Of a stretch of DNA of 64,000 bases, positions 61,586 to 64,000 are shown one piece after another; positions within the stretch are counted from its first letter, which is position 1, and each line of letters starts with the position of its first letter. The stretch spans positions 28,129-92,128 of the forward strand of contig JAQYPT010000092.1 in assembly GCA_028726625.1 (NCBI GenBank), written 5' to 3'. The DNA is from Prevotellaceae bacterium. Lineage in GTDB: Bacteria > Bacteroidota > Bacteroidia > Bacteroidales > Bacteroidaceae. The position numbers and the translations under genes are program-made. Below the pieces are notes generated by a model that ran no database searches, was not told the origin of the DNA, and saw only the letters and a list, made by a program, of their open reading frames with translations.

Positions 61586-62197
61586 ATGCACAACACTTTG
61601 AAATCTCATTTTTACCCCAACCTCATTGAGGCTGGTTGCGACGAGGCGGGGCGTGGATGCTTGGCTGGAAGCGTGTTCGCCGCCGCCGTCATCCTGCCGC
61701 CCAACTATGACAATGCGGACCTGAACGATTCTAAACAGCTCTCGCGCAAAAAGCGCAACGCATTGCGACAAACCATCATCCACGATGCCGTGGCGTGGGC
61801 TGTGGGTGAGGTAACACCGCAAGAGATTGACAAAATCAATATCCTGCGCGCCAGTTTTCTGGCCATGCATCGTGCGCTGGACCAGCTCACCACGCGTCCG
61901 CAGGCCATCATCGTGGACGGAAATCGCTTCACGCCTTATCATGATTTGCCCTATACCACTATTATAAAAGGTGACGGCAAGTACCAAGACATCGCCGCGG
62001 CCAGCATCTTGGCCAAGACTTTTCGGGACGATTACATGGACCGCCTGGCGCAAGAATACCCGCAATACGACTGGCAATCGAACATGGGCTACCCCACACG
62101 AAAGCATCGGGAGGCCATCCGTGCGTATGGCGTCACGCCCTATCACCGCCGTTCGTACAACCTATTGGGCAGTACAGAGCTATCTTTAGATTTTTAG
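61586..62197 (+). CDS. rnhB: Ribonuclease HII
   Basis: RNase HII removes ribonucleotides misincorporated in DNA and cleaves RNA-DNA hybrids. The 203-residue protein has the first catalytic motif EAGCDEAGRGCLAGSVFAAA (Asp-Glu at residues about 17-18), IIVDGNRF (third Asp) and KGDGKYQDIAAASILAKTFR with the final metal ligand, and ends NMGYPTRKHREAI. The length is usual. It complements the RNase H fusion at 21098-21961. No neighbour is functionally related. Confidence 0.97.
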   Translation: MHNTLKSHFYPNLIEAGCDEAGRGCLAGSVFAAAVILPPNYDNADLNDSKQLSRKKRNALRQTIIHDAVAWAVGEVTPQEIDKINILRASFLAMHRALDQLTTRPQAIIVDGNRFTPYHDLPYTTIIKGDGKYQDIAAASILAKTFRDDYMDRLAQEYPQYDWQSNMGYPTRKHREAIRAYGVTPYHRRSYNLLGSTELSLDF

Positions 62198-62340
62198 TGC
62201 ACTGCTTTTTGTCCAACTGATGCACGTTGCATCACGCTTGTCTTACAAGATTGCGTGTTTTTGCTTGATATGCGTTGGCTTCTGATGCTTGAATGCTTAG
62301 CTCGCAGTTGATTGGAGGAATCCAGCATGAACGTCCTCAT

Positions 62341-62458
62341 TAACTCACAAACCTAAAAACTCAAGAACTTAGAAACTAAAAAACTCACAAACTTAAAAAC
62401 TCAAGAACTCAAGAACTAAAAACTTAAAAACTTAAGAAACTCAAAAACTCACAAACTA
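62341..62458. repeat. Array of 8-bp repeats directly upstream of the WYL gene
   Basis: About 14 units of AACTCACA / AACTTAAA / AACTCAAG type run with an 8-bp period (two slips to 7 or 9) up to 7 bp before the WYL ATG at 62466. Units of the same family stand between infB and sufB. The array is A-rich and lacks a TAnnTTTG match, so the WYL promoter must lie upstream of it. Confidence 0.8.
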
Positions 62459-62465
62459 CTTCCCC

Positions 62466-63410
62466 ATGCGATTAGAAAAATTCGGAAACGAACTCGAGCT
62501 GCTGCTGTTGCTCACCGACAACAATAACTACACCGCCCAGCAGTTGGCCGACAGGCTGCACGTCACGCGGCGTAACCTCTATTATTATCTTGACTATCTG
62601 CGCAACAGTGGGTTTCAGGTCATCAAAACCGGGGCCTATTACCGCCTGGACCCCAATAGTAAGTTTTTCAGGCGACTGCACGACAACATCGTTTTCACCA
62701 AAGAAGAAGCCGCTTACCTGCGCCGAATGCTGGAGGCCAGTAACAAGAAAGACCTCATCCTGGCTACCCTCAAAACCAAACTCGACCGCTATTACAGTCT
62801 GGAAGGGTCGTTCTCACCAGCCGCCTTGAAGCGCATCCACAACAACGTGCGCACCTTGAAAGAGGCCATGGAGACACAGAGCGTCGTGGTGCTCAGGGGC
62901 TATTCGTCGCCCCACAGCAAGACCGTTTCCGACCGCGTGGTGGAGCCTTACCTGTTGATGAACGACGATTTGGACGTGCGGTGCTATGAGATGCAGTCGG
63001 AAATGTGCAAAACGTTCAAGGTGTCGCGCATTAAGAGCGTCGAGGTGATGGATGTATTCTGGATGAACCAGGCCAAGCACCGCGACCTCTTCACGGATAT
63101 TTTCATGTTCAGTGGCGACGAAAAGCTGCCCGTGAAACTGCGCTTGGGGCAGTTGTCATACAATCTTTTGTTGGAGGAGTACCCGCAGTCGCACCCATTC
63201 CTGGCGCCCGAGAAAGATGAGAAACACTGGATTTTCAAAACCGACGTGGCCAGCTATCTGGGCATCGGACGATTTGTGTTGGGTTTGTTCCAAGACATCG
63301 AGGTTTTGAAAGATCAACGTTTCAAACAATACATCGCAGACAGTATAGAGCAGATGAGCCAGAAGGTTTCTGGCACCCGCCCTGTTCGCCCGACAAAAAA
63401 TGAGCAGTGA
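62466..63410 (+). CDS. WYL-domain transcriptional regulator
   Basis: The 314-residue protein has an N-terminal winged-helix/HTH (residues 1-60; YTAQQLADRLHVTRRNLYYY then LDYLRNSGFQV) and, from about residue 135, a WYL domain (VVVLRGYSSPHSKTVSDRVV, EPYLLMNDDLDVRCYE, RIKSVEVMDVFW) followed by a WYL C-terminal extension. Such proteins regulate DNA-damage, CRISPR or defence genes by sensing ligands such as ssDNA; the target is unknown here and no defence genes are adjacent. The 8-bp repeat array forms its immediate 5' leader. Confidence 0.85.
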   Translation: MRLEKFGNELELLLLLTDNNNYTAQQLADRLHVTRRNLYYYLDYLRNSGFQVIKTGAYYRLDPNSKFFRRLHDNIVFTKEEAAYLRRMLEASNKKDLILATLKTKLDRYYSLEGSFSPAALKRIHNNVRTLKEAMETQSVVVLRGYSSPHSKTVSDRVVEPYLLMNDDLDVRCYEMQSEMCKTFKVSRIKSVEVMDVFWMNQAKHRDLFTDIFMFSGDEKLPVKLRLGQLSYNLLLEEYPQSHPFLAPEKDEKHWIFKTDVASYLGIGRFVLGLFQDIEVLKDQRFKQYIADSIEQMSQKVSGTRPVRPTKNEQ

Positions 63411-63547
63411 CGTGCGCCGACAGTCCTCTTTGGCTCCCAACCAGGAGAGGGTACCTTTTCACGCATCATTTTTCATTTAGAATATCTCAGGCCCCCTTCG
63501 TTTTTCGGTTTTTGGACATCTGTTTCTCTTTGTATTTCAATCAGTTG

Positions 63548-63635
63548 CAATAGCATTGATTTTCCCCTCCAATTGCATAGACTTTGGACGGTAAAAGCAT
63601 TCACTTTGCCCCGTAAAGTGCATGAGATTGAACCG
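63548..63635. repeat. 22-bp-period tandem array (4 units)
   Basis: Units start at 63548, 63570, 63592 and 63614. Cores are CAATAGCATTGATTTTC, CAATTGCATAGACTTTG, TAAAAGCATTCACTTTG and TAAAGTGCATGAGATTG. They are intermediate between the CAAACCCATTGACTTTG flavour and the TAAAAGCATGCTTTTA flavour, which links the two. Confidence 0.88.
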
Positions 63636-63898
63636 GAAGCCTTTTGCTGCCTAAAAAAACTCCGCTTTGTTTGTACTGTAGCAATGTAGGGGCGTGATTC
63701 ATCACCCTTCGTCATGTTGTGGCTCCAGGGACGGGACGTGCGGGTGTGCGGACCGTGATAAATCCCGCCCTTACGACGTTGGCCAATTGTACCCAATCAA
63801 GCTAGCACTAAAAAATCTACAAAAAATTGGTACTATTTCGTGTTCCCTACTTGTAAATGGTAACCATCCAATATTAGCCGTCTTTCACACTAACAAAC

Positions 63899-63930
63899 AA
63901 CCCTTATATGTCTGGCAGCATATAAGGGTT
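63899..63930 (-). terminator. Terminator hairpin at the 3' end of the partial gene at the right edge
   Basis: AACCCTTATATG (63899-63910) pairs perfectly with CATATAAGGGTT (63919-63930). It lies just 5 bp beyond the stop codon of the partial minus-strand frame. Confidence 0.7.
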
Positions 63931-63935
63931 ATTGG

Positions 63936-64000
63936 TTATTTGAAGTTTGAAGGTAGCATTTTCGTGAGTTCCTCCTCCGTCATATCTGGCAGGGGCCTTG
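63936..64000 (-). CDS. C-terminal end of an unidentified gene (partial)
   Basis: A minus-strand frame enters from the right edge and ends at a TAA at 63936-63938. The last 20 residues are RPLPDMTEEELTKMLPSNFK. The acidic helix, Pro-rich start and the terminator immediately behind it make a real gene end plausible. It is too short to identify. Confidence 0.45.
   Translation of the reverse strand, partial: RPLPDMTEEELTKMLPSNFK

Larger units (their letters stand above)
63411..63935. other. Intergenic region with a 22-bp array; no gene recognised
   Basis: The region between the WYL gene and the partial gene at the edge holds the tandem array at 63548-63635 and a terminator at 63899-63930. A 107-codon minus-strand frame (63473-63796) spans the array and shows no family features, so it is not called. 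Confidence 0.6.

Noticed and set aside
63473..63796. 107-codon minus-strand frame near the right end
   Set aside because: It runs through a 22-bp repeat array and shows no signal, domain or promoter.

Overview
The window looks like chromosomal DNA of a Bacteroidota species, most likely Prevotellaceae. The reasons are promoters of the TTTG-N19/20-TAnnTTTG type in front of many genes, Bacteroidales-specific families (DUF4252, S46 dipeptidyl-peptidase, DUF4876/fimbrillin-like lipoprotein, HU-like pseudogene, TonB-dependent receptor) and the gene contents around rimP-nusA-infB-suf. Most of the window is ordinary housekeeping and envelope sequence. The genus is inferred from gene content and sequence style, not from a marker comparison.

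Layout. 1-4.3 kb: the start of a GH29 fucosidase, mutS and a DUF1016/PD-(D/E)XK nuclease gene, all on the minus strand. 5-8.8 kb: an MsbA-type ABC transporter followed by an LTA-synthase-like sulfatase-fold enzyme. 9.1-11.4 kb: a MaoC-like hydratase and a RluA-type pseudouridine synthase. 11.4-15 kb: an AspT/YidE-type transporter followed by a second LTA-synthase-like enzyme. 15.1-17.6 kb: a nonulosonate cytidylyltransferase/phosphatase fusion and an AraC-family regulator. 17.6-21.1 kb is the accessory part: a small Prevotella-type peptide, a G+C-rich surface lipoprotein, a wrecked HU-like gene, the 5' end of a group IIC intron behind a terminator hairpin, and a 148-bp palindromic MITE-like insert. 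21.1-29.9 kb: a DUF559-RNase H fusion, argS, hutD, a DIP1984-family gene, a NUDIX hydrolase, an SpmA/B-like nucleoside-recognition protein and a Wzx-type flippase. 29.9-36.8 kb: DPP7, a DUF4252/sigma/anti-sigma-like/DUF4252 cassette and a GH27 alpha-galactosidase. 37-46.8 kb: pnp with a structured leader, a GH25 lysozyme with MORN repeats paired with a trypsin-like protein, a TonB receptor, a nitroreductase and an outer-membrane barrel protein. 46.9-50.5 kb: an S41 protease, tRNA-Asn, a zinc-ribbon protein and an epimerase. 51.2-61.2 kb: rimP-nusA-infB and sufB-C-D-S. 61.2-64 kb: a small membrane protein, rnhB, a WYL regulator and the end of an unidentified gene.

The most unusual signal is not a gene. 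Nine intergenic stretches carry tandem repeats with the same strict 22-bp period, usually an imperfect palindromic core of about 17 bp plus a 5-bp spacer, in at least three sequence flavours. Three of these arrays lie inside a larger composite element with two covarying hairpins in front and a conserved 20-bp box behind. I know of no named family that fits. Other points of interest are a 9-A homopolymer that puts the only plausible ATG codons of an epimerase gene out of frame, REP-like palindromes of which one encodes a protein linker, and 8-bp repeat arrays directly in front of two genes.
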